This document shows, piece by piece, positions 19,196 through 27,883 of a stretch of 28,988 bases of DNA; position 1 is the first letter of the stretch; every line of letters begins with the position of its first letter. Position numbers and translations under genes: made by a program. The DNA is from Chara braunii. Taxonomy: Eukaryota > Streptophyta > Charophyceae > Charales > Characeae. The notes beneath the pieces are model-generated. The model worked only from the letters and a program-made list of their open reading frames with translations. It ran no database searches and was not told where the DNA came from. Location: the NCBI GenBank assembly GCA_003427395.1, contig BFEA01000291.1, positions 1,585,462-1,614,449 on the forward strand, written 5' to 3'.

Positions 19196-19422
19196 TTAGA
19201 CAGGCAAATGGTACGGGATTAGCTTAGTCTTTCTGAACCAGGGCCTCTTGTCCCTGGCTCGTGTTAGGCTGGGTAATGTTCCCAGATGTTTCTCCCAGTA
19301 GACTGTGACGACCCCGACCTCAGTATGGATTTTGAAATGAAATGTGTTGATTTGCCAAAACAAAACAAAACAAAACAAAACAAAACAAAACAAAACAAAA
19401 CAAAGCAAAAAAAACAACAACA
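19196..19422 (+). mobile_element. Retroposon 3' end with (AAAAC)n tail
   Basis: A body of uncertain start ending GTTGATTTGCC is followed by about ten AAAAC units (19357-19405) and A-rich sequence to 19422. Such tails are typical of SINE or LINE 3' ends. No A or B box was seen in this piece, so the 5' part is missing or not recognisable. Confidence 0.45.
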
Positions 19423-19437
19423 GACATCTCGTCAGTC

Positions 19438-19792
19438 AGGGGGCTAGCTCAGCTGGTGAGGCACACGTGGTACTTAGGAGGTCTTGGGTTCAATTCCCAT
19501 GGGCCTCATGGACCTACCTGGTCATACGTGGTGCTCGCTATCTAGAGATAGAGCTTTGGCTCCTAATGTTCATAAGGGGAGGGGACCGGAGGGGAGGCAC
19601 AGCGACTGGCCACTCGGATGAAGCTTGGTCCTGATGCTACCGGATGACCCCTACTGTATCAGGTACCGCACCTGCTGATGGGTGCAGATCCCCCGCATTT
19701 CCCTTGTTGGAGGCTTGAACACGGATGTGGCTACTTTGGGTTTCCCATATGATAATAATTCCTCGCTCACCTGCTTGCAAAAACAAAAAAGC
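19438..19792 (+). mobile_element. tRNA-derived SINE, copy 1
   Basis: RNA polymerase III A box TAGCTCAGCTGG (19445-19456) and B box GGTTCAATTCC (19487-19497) are spaced as in a tRNA, and the B box sits in a plausible T-arm (TGGG...CCCA). A tRNA-unrelated body of about 270 bases ends in an A-rich tail (GCAAAAACAAAAAAG). It inserts next to the preceding (AAAAC)n tail. No target duplication found. The anticodon and acceptor stems are not intact, so this is not a functional tRNA gene. Confidence 0.7.
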
Positions 19793-19922
19793 ACTACAAC
19801 GATAATAAAAAGAAGCCTGAAAGGCCATCCTGTTTAGATTTGACAGGTCATTAAAGAGCCTTTTCAGAAGAAGAAAAAAAGACATCATCTCCTAGCCAAT
19901 GTGGATATGAATGGCACTATTA

Positions 19923-20031
19923 GGGCATACTCACACTTAGGCTCGGATTCTGCCAGCTGGTCTCTGGCTGTAATATCAATCTTATACGTCCACCAATGTC
20001 CTAGAGTGAGAATGCTAGTGTGAGAATGTTC
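19923..20031. mobile_element. MITE family B with TTA duplication
   Basis: 109 bases. The left end GGGCATACTCACACTTAG and the inverted right end GAACATTCTCACACTAG are TIRs. TTA is duplicated at 19920-19922 and 20032-20034. A TTA duplication with a GGG-type end fits PIF/Harbinger-derived Tourist-like MITEs. No coding capacity. Confidence 0.75.
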
Positions 20032-20051
20032 TTAGACTGGAACTACATGGC

Positions 20052-20138
20052 TGGCTGACTGGTCCAGATATGTAACAGTTAGTAAACAGATCATCAGTTT
20101 GAATCCCCACTATGGTAAGATGGAATGAGATGGAAATA
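20052..20138 (+). repeat. Tandem SINE-like unit, copy 1 (left part)
   Basis: Starts with an A-box-like TGGCTGACTGG (20052-20062) and has a B-box-like AGTTTGAATCC (20096-20106), then GATGGAATGAGATGGAAATA. It is interrupted after 20138 by a MITE and resumes at 20549. Two further units follow in tandem. Confidence 0.6.
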
Positions 20139-20548
20139 GGGCCTCACCACACCAATGTCGAAACATCACGACAATCGACATATGTCAGGCACTTCTCGAC
20201 ATTCCCTCTTTAGACAGAAAAATCCTCTTCGCCACACATCATGTCGAAGTGCAGAACTCATAAGTCCTACGCACAGAAGAGACAAACTGGGGTGAAAAGT
20301 AGGACAAGCGTTGGTCCGTTCTCCTTTTCGACATTCAAGCAAGAACTCGACATCCCATCAGAGGGCTGTTGAAACCTTTCAAGTTGTTGCAGGCCTGAAA
20401 TGGAAACGAGCCCTGCTTGAGAGGAGGTGTCAAACCCCCCCTTTCCCTGACAGGTCCTTTTTTTTTTTCTCATCTTGGATTTCGACATGCTGTGTGGCGA
20501 GGAGAAAATGTCAAAAATGCCGTTTTCGACATTGGCGTGGTGAGGCCC
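20139..20548. mobile_element. MITE family A, long form with TGTCGAAA ends and a proven empty site
   Basis: 410 bases with about 25-bp TIRs: GGGCCTCACCACACCAATG inward from the left, GGGCCTCACCACGCCAATG inward from the right, both followed by TCGAAA. TCGACAT words recur inside. Left flank GGAAATA and right flank ATAATCACA collapse to GGAAATAATCACA, exactly the uninterrupted sequence at 20723-20735 and about 21658-21670. The element therefore duplicated 3 bp (ATA) on insertion. No coding capacity. Confidence 0.85.
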
Positions 20549-20837
20549 ATAATCACAGAGAGCTATTGGTGTCGAACCCCCCCTTTCCCTGGCTACTCCT
20601 ACCAAAACAAATCCCAGAGAGCTATTGTGGGCAGAAGCAACATCCTTGGTCCAGCCAGATATGTAACAGTTAACAAACAGATCATCAGTTTGAATCCCCA
20701 CTATGGTTAGATGGAATGAGATGGAAATAATCACATAGGGGCTACTACCTGGAACTACTGTGGGCAGAAGCAAGTACATGCTTGGTCCAGGCATGTAACA
20801 GTTAATAAACAGATCATCAGTTTGAAACCCCACTATG
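20549..20837 (+). repeat. Tandem SINE-like units, rest of copy 1, copy 2 and start of copy 3
   Basis: Units of about 120-135 bases share TGGTCCAG, TATGTAACAGTTA, ACAGATCATCAGTTTGAA, CCCCACTATGG and GTGGGCAGAAGCAA. Copy 2 begins near 20648 and copy 3 near 20783. Copy 3 is broken at about 20837 by a retroposed LINE end and continues at 21644-21733. Confidence 0.75.
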
Positions 20838-21643
20838 GTGGCAGTTAGACCTCTTTAATCAAATAGGGGATGTCAGGAGACGGATCACAACATTTTGCAC
20901 AGACTGGGTGGGAGGGGAGAGAGAAGGATGGATTGCAAGAGTAGAATGGAGCAGAGACAAGGGAGAGGGACAGAGGGATTTGGAAGAGATGAGAGACTAT
21001 CGCCTATGTTTCAAGGACTGGACAAACATTGAACCCTCATTCCCACTTCGCCCCCCCTCGGACTTCCCAGACCCCTTCCCACCCCATGCCCTCTCTCTGG
21101 CAGAGATCCTGTCCTAAATGATGAATTCTGTTACCCCGTCTTCTACACACTCATACTCACACTCATACTCAGACAAGAAACGCCCCCCTGGAGCCCCCCG
21201 GGGAGGTTTTTCTTCTGCTAAAATATCCAATATTTTCCTTTTTTTTTTTCCTCCTTTTCGCTGCTCAGTTAACCCCCCGTTCTACGGATCGGGGCAGTCA
21301 ATGCTGGCAGCCTGAACATTCTGAGCCAGAGAATAGGGGGGGCCAGTTAAGGAGGGAACTCGTGTGTAGTAGTAGGTATCTGGCGCCGGTTCCAGGGTGA
21401 AGAGGTTCCTCCTCCCTTCTAATATCCCGCTCAGTCAATCCCCTGGTTATCAATGCTGGCGGGCCCCCCCCCCCCCAACTGTTTTCTGATGTACTCCAAA
21501 TTCAGTCTGTACATGGGACGCTGGACCCGTTTTCCAGCAAGTGATGCTCCCCACTAATAAATGGAGCCTCTCCCCAGGTGCTAGTGGTGTCTGCTCTTAT
21601 CAGCACCACTAACACTGGCCGGGAAAAAAAAAAGAAAAAAAAA
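20838..21643 (+). mobile_element. 5'-truncated LINE 3' end (family D), inserted in tandem copy 3
   Basis: About 800 bases ending in an A-rich tail (about 21622-21643). Host sequence matching the other tandem copies lies on both sides, giving clear limits. It carries the end of an ORF to a TAA at 21115-21117 and a further coding-like stretch LDPFSSK-stop-CSPLING near 21528-21567. A related sequence with its tail as T's lies at 24771-25030 on the other strand. Confidence 0.65.
20851..21117 (+). pseudogene. ORF fragment inside the truncated LINE, unknown
   Basis: An open frame of roughly 88 codons (internal ATG at 20908) reading through QIGDVRRRITTFCTDWV and ending FPPHALSLAEILS before TAA. It lies directly at the 5' truncation point and could be the end of a retrotransposon ORF. 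I do not recognise the family. Not an independent gene. Confidence 0.35.
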
Positions 21644-21733
21644 AGATGGAATGAGATGGAAATAATCACATAGGGGCTACTCCTACCCGAAACAAATCCC
21701 AGATAGCAATTGTGGGCAGAAGCAAGTACATGC
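21644..21733 (+). repeat. Tandem SINE-like unit, continuation of copy 3
   Basis: Begins GATGGAATGAGATGGAAATA right after the A-tail of the inserted LINE end and continues ATCACATAGGGGCTACTCC to GCAAGTACATGCTT, matching copies 1 and 2. It gives the right-hand junction of the LINE insertion. Confidence 0.75.
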
Positions 21734-22253
21734 TTAAACCATCAGTACCTTTCCCCGCTTGGGAAAAAAAATACAGCGGTGGTTAACACGGACATTCAGC
21801 GGGGATTCGAAATGGCTGGCGGCACCAGCCAGATACATTCTTGTCGACTCGGTTTTCTCTGGCGCCCAGGGCGAATTGAGGCCCACTGCCAATATATGGG
21901 AAAGATACTGGCAGTTCAAAAAGTTGCAGTCTTTGGTTAGCCTTGAGCACTGGGCCCTATTGAAATAAAATTACGAGGCCGTGGGCCCACAGGGTCCCAA
22001 TCTTTTGTTTTTCTTTCCCTTTCCTACTGAGCCTCCTTGGAACCTCCGAACTTTCCGCAGTAGGCTCTTTTCCCATTTCCCCCAACACTGGCAAAGGTAG
22101 TGGTGGTTTTTAAAAAGAGAGTAAAAGAAACCGAGTACATGCCTTGAAGCAATGGCCCTACCTATCCATCTCTAATTGGCTGTCCAATTGCCAGAATATT
22201 GTTCAGGTCTTCGCCTCTCCCCCACCGAAGTTGCTGCTTCTTGTTCTTCGGCA
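21734..22253. other. Unassigned spacer
   Basis: No supported gene. The frames here (up to 76 codons) show no known motif. An imperfect inverted pair GGGCCC near 21951 and 21984 is the only local structure seen. Confidence 0.25.
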
Positions 22254-22702
22254 CAGAGGCTCGCCACACAGGCTGTCGAAAACCAGGTTTTCCACAATTT
22301 TGCACCCCCACACAGACTTTCGAAGACTTGTGGCTCAAACAAATTTCGGCAGGTGTCAGAATGGTACGCTCAACAGCCACCCTCCCCCATTCGTTTCCTC
22401 CCGCCTGCAGGAGACGGAAATTCGAAAGTGCCCCACCTGCCTTTCGAGAATTGCATTCGAATTTGCATTGTCAGGGACTGTTCCGCGACACCCATGCCCT
22501 GTCGAAAATCGGAGTCCATTTGGCCGTGACCAAAAACCTTGCCCCTCGACAGCCTGTGTGGTGAAGGGGGGGTAAACTGTCGACCGCCGACTTTCGGACT
22601 TTTTCTGACAGCTGTCCAAACAGACTCAGAGGCTCGCCAATTTTGCATCGCCACACAGACTTTCGAAGAAGTGCGGCTCAAAAACTTTTCGACAGGTGGT
22701 AG
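22254..22702 (+). mobile_element. MITE family C, copy 1 (TCGAAA-rich)
   Basis: Starts AGAGGCTCGCCACACAGGC followed by TGTCGAAA, the inverse of the right end of the copy at 24755. The middle part, 22359 to about 22617, matches 24451-24711 closely. An internal direct repeat of about 60 bases (22296-22358 and 22639-22702) ends in CGRCAGGTG. Both repeat halves are preceded by AGAGGCTCGCC. The right terminus is rearranged. No coding capacity. Confidence 0.6.
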
Positions 22703-22815
22703 GATAGTAGGGATAGGGGATACGCTAGGAGTATTGACGTGAGGTTGGGATGGGTGGTGGCCTCGCCTCCCAGAGCGACCAGGGCAGACTACTTCCGGCA
22801 ATCAACGTGTGCCTA

Positions 22816-22852
22816 GTAACCGGCCTCTACAACACCCTGGACTTAAAAAAAA
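22816..22852 (+). mobile_element. SINE 3' tail fragment
   Basis: AACCGGCCTCTACAACACCC, then TGGACTT and an A-run match the 3' end of SINE copy 2 at 24307-24332 (AACCAACCTCTACAACACCC then TGGACTT). Here the A-run is only eight bases and is followed by one N and a long TG repeat. The 5' part of the SINE was not identified upstream. Confidence 0.6.
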
Positions 22853-22853
22853 N

Positions 22854-22910
<57 letters not shown>

Positions 22911-22931
22911 GTGCGGGTGTGTGTGTGGGTC
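22854..22931. repeat. (TG)n microsatellite
   Basis: About 33 TG units, slightly degenerate at the right end, directly following the SINE A-tail. The N at 22853 shows an unresolved base at the junction. Confidence 0.95.
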
Positions 22932-23704
22932 TACTCACGGGGCTTGTAGTGGTAATCGGGTCATAACTAGCGTCTGAGGTACCCATTCGACAAGGCTCAT
23001 TTGACTATGCCTCAACGAGGGCTGATGCGGTTTTCCCGTTCAGCGTTGATGCGCACGACCGCTGTCCGGTCAGGTCACTCCACCAAGGACTGCTAGCGCG
23101 GTGATGGTTCTCAGTGATGTATTGGGGGAGTGGGGATGCATCGCCCCCACCCCACCCCCAACCATATCTACAGGTCTGCACCTAGAGCATCCCTGCTTCG
23201 GCTATCACAGGTTTCTAATGCCCTAGGCCAAGGTCAAACCTACGAGAGCCCTGGTCCTGAGCACTACCCCCACCTAGCATTACCATATTCTCTGCTCCAT
23301 TCTGCATTCTGTACTTGGCCTGGTTCTGTATCACTATCTGTGCTGGTCTACAGTCCGTTCAATTCCGCATAGTCTTTATCCAGAGATGGACTATGTACTC
23401 TGTGCTTAGGGTTATCCCCAATCTGTCTGTTGCACGACCCTCCCATTTTCCCTTGGACATAATGCATGCTCCTCACGACCGGACCGGACCGGAAAGATAG
23501 ATTGTATACATCCATAATCAGGGTGCACTGTATTTGGGGGAAGATGGTAGTCTTATGCGTTGACACGTGGTTAACGGAGGGCCGAAAATTCGTCATTTTC
23601 GCCGACAGTTTCTGTGCAAAATCCAGCGGAAAATTAAAAAACAAACTATATGGACCCATGGTGCAAACATCAGTAGTGCAAACATCAGAAAAACAAACAG
23701 GCCT
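22932..23704. other. Unassigned spacer
   Basis: No gene recognised. A piece near 23534-23551 (TTTGGGGGAAGATGGTAG) resembles the outer arm of the foldback at 3969-4080. Open frames up to about 103 codons have no known motif. Confidence 0.25.
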
Positions 23705-23710
23705 ATCCAG

Positions 23711-24331
23711 TTGGTGTAGCTCAGTGGTTAGAGCACTGGTTGGAAATGCGCATTGTGGTATGAGGTTGCAGGTTCAAATCCGCAGCCTCACACATGGACA
23801 CCCGCAGGGTGTTAGAATGACGCACGGCTGGACACACACCCCTTGGGCTGATGCATGGTAAGCTATTACGGACACTGCCTGCGCACCACCCAAGGGTTGT
23901 CCATGGTGTTGTATGTGGCGTCCTGGCCTATGAGGGGTTTGCCTGATACAGTTAGAAGTCTAATGGGGATGCAGATAGGGGTTTGTGGTTAGACTGCTCG
24001 TGTGTGTTGGTTACCTTCGGCTCTGCTTTGGGGGGGCAAGGACCTTATATGTGGGATGGGGTCCCGTTTGAGGGGAGGGTTGGCTTGGGACAAGCTCTGC
24101 TGGAGGATATCGGTGGGGAACCTACAGTAGGGGATTGTCTTAAGGGATCCCGGTAGGAGGGGTGTTAGTAGACAGACTCTGGTGGAGGAAATCGTTGGGG
24201 AACCTGCAGTAGGGGCTGTCTGAGGGGGATCCTCCAGGATAGGATGGTCTGCGTCCCATAAATTAGTTGCTGACTGTAGATAGGTACCTGTCGTGGGTCC
24301 AGAAAACCAACCTCTACAACACCCTGGACTT

Positions 24332-24404
<73 letters not shown>
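23711..24404 (+). mobile_element. tRNA-derived SINE, copy 2, long body and A72 tail
   Basis: A box TAGCTCAGTGG (23717-23727) and B box GGTTCAAATCC (23771-23781), with D-arm (GCTC/GAGC) and T-arm pairing, mark a tRNA-derived head. The body of about 540 bases contains an internal direct repeat: GGTGGGGAACCTACAGTAGG (about 24110) and GTTGGGGAACCTGCAGTAGG (about 24194). The end CTCTACAACACCCTGGACTT is shared with 22821-22844 and is followed by 72 A's. The 3' end may belong to a partner LINE. Long for a SINE, so possibly composite. Confidence 0.65.
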
Positions 24405-24405
<1 letters not shown>

Positions 24406-24410
24406 CATTG

Positions 24411-24441
<31 letters not shown>

Positions 24442-24450
24442 CAAAAAAAC
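24405..24450 (+). repeat. Second A-run after GCATTGGC
   Basis: The SINE A72 tail is followed by GCATTGGC, A29, C, A7, C. Either a slipped and mutated tail or the remnant of a second retroposon tail. The adjoining family C MITE starts at 24451 without its left end. Confidence 0.6.
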
Positions 24451-24755
24451 AGAATGGTACGCTCGACAGCCACCCTCCCCCATTCGTTTCCTCCCGCCTG
24501 CAGGAGATGGAACGACAGTGCCGCACCTGCCTTTCGAGAATTGCGTCCGAATTTGCATTGTCAGGGACCTTTCCCTGACGGCCGTGCCCTGTGGAAAGGG
24601 GGAGTCCATTTGGCCATGACCAAAAGCCTTGCCCCTCGAGAGCCTGCGTGGCGAAGGGGGGGTAAACTGTCGAGCGCCGAGTTTCAATTTTTTTCTGACA
24701 GCTGTCGAAACTCTCGAAACTCAAAGAGTTTCTACAGCCTGTGTGGCGAGCCTCT
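24451..24755 (+). mobile_element. MITE family C, copy 2, left-truncated
   Basis: Matches copy 1 from AGAATGGTACGCT through CTGACAGCTGTC and then keeps an intact right end, TACAGCCTGTGTGGCGAGCC (24733-24752) plus TCT. That end is the complement of the left end of copy 1, so together the copies define the family termini. The left 105 or so bases present in copy 1 are missing at the A-run junction. Confidence 0.65.
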
Positions 24756-24770
24756 CCGCTAAGAACATAA

Positions 24771-25033
24771 TTTTTTTTTTTTTTTTTTTTTTAACATTGC
24801 CTTGTCGTGGATCATGCTAATGGAGGTGATAGGAGCGTCCCCCATTAGCAGACCCCATTTTGGATGTTTCCATCTATTAGTGGGCTGCAGCACTTGCTGG
24901 AAAGCGGGTCCAGCATCCCATCATACATTTTATAGAGCTTGAAACAATGATAGTCGACTTCTACTGCATTGTTCGCAGGGTAAACACCCCGTGTTAATTC
25001 GTTCTTATGAGTTTCATCTGCCAGTTCACACAC
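24771..25033 (-). mobile_element. LINE 3' end (family D), minus strand
   Basis: A T-run at 24771-24792 is the poly(A) tail of a minus-strand copy whose body lies to its right. Read on the minus strand, GCTGGACCCGCTTTCCAGC, CAAGTGCTGC and CCCACTAATAGATGG match the plus-strand copy at 21526-21562. The peptide LDPLSSKCCSPLIDG is conserved between the copies (LDPFSSK-stop-CSPLING in the other). An open frame of 62 codons spans 24845-25033. The left limit of the homology beyond 25033 is unclear. Confidence 0.6.
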
Positions 25034-25593
25034 TTAGTTAAGCTAGTGAGTGGTTTCTGTTATGCCCTCTTGTCTTATAAGCCCTCAACCCGTGAATCCT
25101 GTTGGTCTCCTTAACCCCCTCTATTCCGTATCACTCAATCCCTTGTCCCCTTTCCTCCTATGCTGCATTTTGTTGTTCCTGCTGCCCCCTTGCTGTCTAT
25201 AATCCTTAACCCCTCGACTCCTTCATTTCCTCCAGGCCCTTTGGCACAGGCAGTCTTGTCATGTATCCCCGTGTCTTCCCAGTGTTCGGTCACTATTATT
25301 TCCAGATGACTGGATGGGGTTTGAGTCACGGGGGAGGAGGGGCAAACGGCGGCCAGGGGCAGGGGGAGGGACAGTGCGCTGGTTTCAGGAGAGGGGGGGC
25401 GGGGGGTCTGCTGGGGATCGTGGATGGAGGTAGGGGGGGGGGGGGGTTTGATCTATTGGGAGGGGGGGGGGGGGGGCATCTCTCTCTTGAAAGAAAGAGA
25501 ACCAGACACAAGAGTCGCGCAAGGCAGTCCAGACGAGTTCTACGTTGTGCTAGGCTCGTAAATGTACGTTACCGCACAGGTGACCATGTTCAA
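25034..25593. other. CT-rich then G-rich stretch without a gene
   Basis: 25050-25260 is pyrimidine-rich. 25327-25480 is very G-rich, with G14 (25433-25446) and G15 (25462-25476) runs and many GGGG blocks, giving strong G-quadruplex potential on the plus strand. Open frames here only reflect the low complexity. Confidence 0.5.
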
Positions 25594-25713
25594 CGGCCTC
25601 ACCACACCACTCGAAATGTGAAAAAGACAAAAATGTGGCGGGTGCATCTGGCCATGTTCTAGCCGGAAGTTCATTCTCATTTTGCACGTTTCGAGAGCGG
25701 TGTGGCCATGCCC
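25594..25713 (+). mobile_element. MITE family A, short form, copy 7
   Basis: About 120 bases. Left CGGCCTCACCACACCACTCG and right GAGCGGTGTGGCCATGCCC are imperfect inverted repeats. The core AAAAATGTGGCGGGTGCATC and CATTCTCATTTTGCACGTTT fit the family. Flanks CAA (25591-25593) and TAA (25714-25716) look like a diverged TAA duplication. Confidence 0.7.
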
Positions 25714-26256
25714 TAAGTTGAAAAGCCCTTTGTGTATCGTCTCCATCCTTTTTCTCAGAGCATCCTCACACCGGCACTTTCATGGACGAATCTGGTCGAG
25801 ACTACGGCTTGTCCAGATATAAGTCGAAAAAGTCCTAGTTTGAGTTTGTCCTCACACTGCAAAACCAGACCAAGCAGACTGCCCTCACACTGCGGCTGTC
25901 TGCCCTCCGTTTATCAGCTTGAAGCCAGTTGTCAGGTGCTTAGGCCATCTCCTACAACGACCTTCCGTCTCCTACGGTGACCTTCTGTCTCCTATGGCGA
26001 CCTTCGGATACATGCCTCAAACTCAAGATATCCTTTTGATTATAATTCTATGTCTATTCCGATCCGAGCGTCCTTTTTTCCCCCAAATGACAATTCAGGA
26101 GGTTTGTATTTAGCAGGCTACCCCATAGAAACGCCACCTGCGCTGGAGTTCCATCTAGCTGAGGGCACGCTCACACTAGGACACAAAATCCCAAATCACT
26201 CAAAACAAGGTGTAATGAGGTAGTCACACTCGGTTCTCATTTCCCCAAACAACTTA
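25714..26256. other. Spacer with 20-bp minisatellite and a family B-like end
   Basis: Three 20-bp units based on TCTCCTAYRRYGACCTTCNG at 25948-26007. CCTCACACTG recurs near 25850 and 25885. A family B-like terminus GGGCACGCTCACACTAGG lies at about 26163-26180, but its partner end was not found. No gene recognised. Confidence 0.5.
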
Positions 26257-26412
26257 GGGCATACTCGCACTGCGACCCCAAATCTGCAAAATATGCAGAT
26301 TTGGGAAGGGCCTATTTGAGGTTTTGGGCATGGTTCAGGTCACACTGTTGCACCTTTTCAGATGGGACAAGGTCACCGCCGTCTCGAGGTATGGGGATTT
26401 GGTACTTGGGTG
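26257..26412 (+). mobile_element. MITE family B-like copy, partner of 13376-13541
   Basis: Begins after TTA (26254-26256) with GGGCATACTCGCACTGCGAC. The interior is the reverse complement of 13376-13541 (for example GGGGATTTGGTACTTGGGTGG). It contains a local palindrome ATCTGCAAAATATGCAGAT near 26282-26300. The right end is not clearly terminal. Confidence 0.6.
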
Positions 26413-26755
26413 GTCACATGTGATACGCAACCTCACGCCCCCTCGCGGTGTCCCGTACGGGGTCGCCGATCAGAGTTTCAGGAGGGGCGTGGCCGAGGAT
26501 TTTTGGCCGTAAGGGTTGAGTCTCCCGGACGGAACGGGAGGCCCTCGTTTCGTGCCAGAGGTTTTCCCCGGAGTCGAACTGTCGTCGCGGAGTCCCGTGG
26601 GGGTCGGATCACTCCGAAACGATAAACTCAAAAAAAAGGTTTCCGCAAAAATGAACTGCCGTCATGCATTGGAAAAAAAAAAAAAAAAAGGCATCAAGGG
26701 GAGAGGGCCATGGCAGCGGAGGACAAAACTTAGGCCGTTAGAGGTTTGGGGGATA
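26413..26755. other. GC-rich unassigned stretch with an A17 run
   Basis: No gene recognised. An A-run at about 26672-26688 could be a retroposon tail, but the sequence before it shows no A/B boxes or other SINE feature I can support. Confidence 0.3.
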
Positions 26756-26881
26756 GGTGGCGGGTTCGAAGCCTTCAGGCCTCATCATCGAACTCGCAAA
26801 GTGGCCGAACCCTTGGGTCTTTGCTGCGGAGGTGGTGGGTTCGAGGCCTTCAAGCCTCGGCGTCGGACTCACAGAGTCCGC
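26756..26881 (+). repeat. 75-bp-offset tandem repeat with B-box-like cores (tRNA-like dimer)
   Basis: Two copies of GGTGGYGGGTTCGARGCC, then TTCARGCCTC and a CGRACTCRCARAGT segment, start at about 26756 and 26831. Each holds a polymerase III B-box-like core, GGTTCGAAGCC (26763-26773) and GGTTCGAGGCC (26838-26848). The 75-base spacing equals one tRNA length, and TGGCCGAACCC before the second B box resembles a tRNA-Ser/Leu A box. Probably degenerate tandem tRNA-derived sequence, not functional tRNA genes. Confidence 0.45.
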
Positions 26882-27883
26882 GCGAAAGTTTCCGGGAGGG
26901 TAAAGCGGCGGGAGGACTCGCCGGCATCTGAATTCGAAATTGCGCGGGCAGCGCCCCCGCACTACGGAAAAGCTCGGGGAAACGTGTCGCTCCCTCGTAA
27001 CCCAGGACCAACCGTCGCCAAGAACACGAGTCCCCCTGGCGACACCAGCGACAATCAAACTGCGGTCGCCACGCGGNGTGAGCGGCCGANCAGGGCAACA
27101 CCGTTAAACCNGTATAAGGCAATATGAGAGTCGGGGAATCAAANCGATCAATCAACACAAACCCGTTCCCCCTTATCTCACAAGCCCGAGGCGGGTCTTG
27201 CCAACACACTTGCTCCGTCCGCCTTAGCGCGCGCCGTACGTCGGCATCGAAGTAGACTCTGTCGTCATCTGTGATGGGGAAGGTCGGTAGCGAAATGAGA
27301 CGATCAGAGGTACGTGATGAACACGGGCAAGATCCCGCGTTCCCGGTCATCCGAACCAACACCGAATCCATACAACAATCGTCGCAACGCTTCTCTCTCA
27401 AAAGTGGGTGCGTAGGGGGAGGATGACGAAATCTAAGCTTTCTCCCCTTGGCGGGGGCGTCGACCGTCCGCGCGGACGCAGGCGGTTGACGTCACCGGTA
27501 CGGGGACGAGAGGCTCTAAAGGCGATGACTGTTAGTTCAAAAGGAAGGCGATCGAAAAGGGAGAGGGAGAGAGAGTTACGCCCAGACCGCGCGAGAGCAC
27601 AGGAAAGGCCGCGGAGGGGAGGGGAACAACCGGATCAACACACTCATACTCTTAAGCAGACAGTCCCCCAGTTCAGTTTCCCCATCCCCGCCCGGACGAG
27701 TACATACACACATACATGCATGCAATCAACAACCCTTGACAGGACATCTAATCATCCATGGACCTTCGACGTCACTCGTGCGCATAACCAGCTCCCATCA
27801 CTCGGGGCTTCACACACACGACATGCATAGACAAAGCAACAATGGAGATAAAAGCGAGTCCTTCTTGTACACAAAAAAATCAA
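26882..27883. other. Unassigned stretch with four unresolved bases
   Basis: N bases at 27076, 27090, 27112 and 27144 limit any ORF reading. The open frames on both strands match nothing I recognise. From about 27655 the sequence is rich in CA words. If a minus-strand gene starts near 28096, this would be its interior, but no exon could be defined. Confidence 0.3.

Noticed and set aside
19438-19510. Functional tRNA gene
   Set aside because: A and B boxes are good, but acceptor and anticodon stems do not pair and the sequence continues into a SINE body.
20427-20592. CRISPR-like direct repeats (GTGTCRAACCCCCCCTTTCC twice)
   Set aside because: Only two copies, one inside a MITE and one outside, with no regular spacing; a local duplication is enough.
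24267-24724. Lys-rich and Phe-rich open frames across the A-runs
   Set aside because: They are translations of homopolymer A or T tracts and carry no information.
26738-27058. Minus-strand frame containing GFEPATY- and GLEPTTSA-like peptides
   Set aside because: Such peptides are the usual spurious translation of B-box-like TTCGAACC words; the DNA is better read as a tRNA-like repeat.
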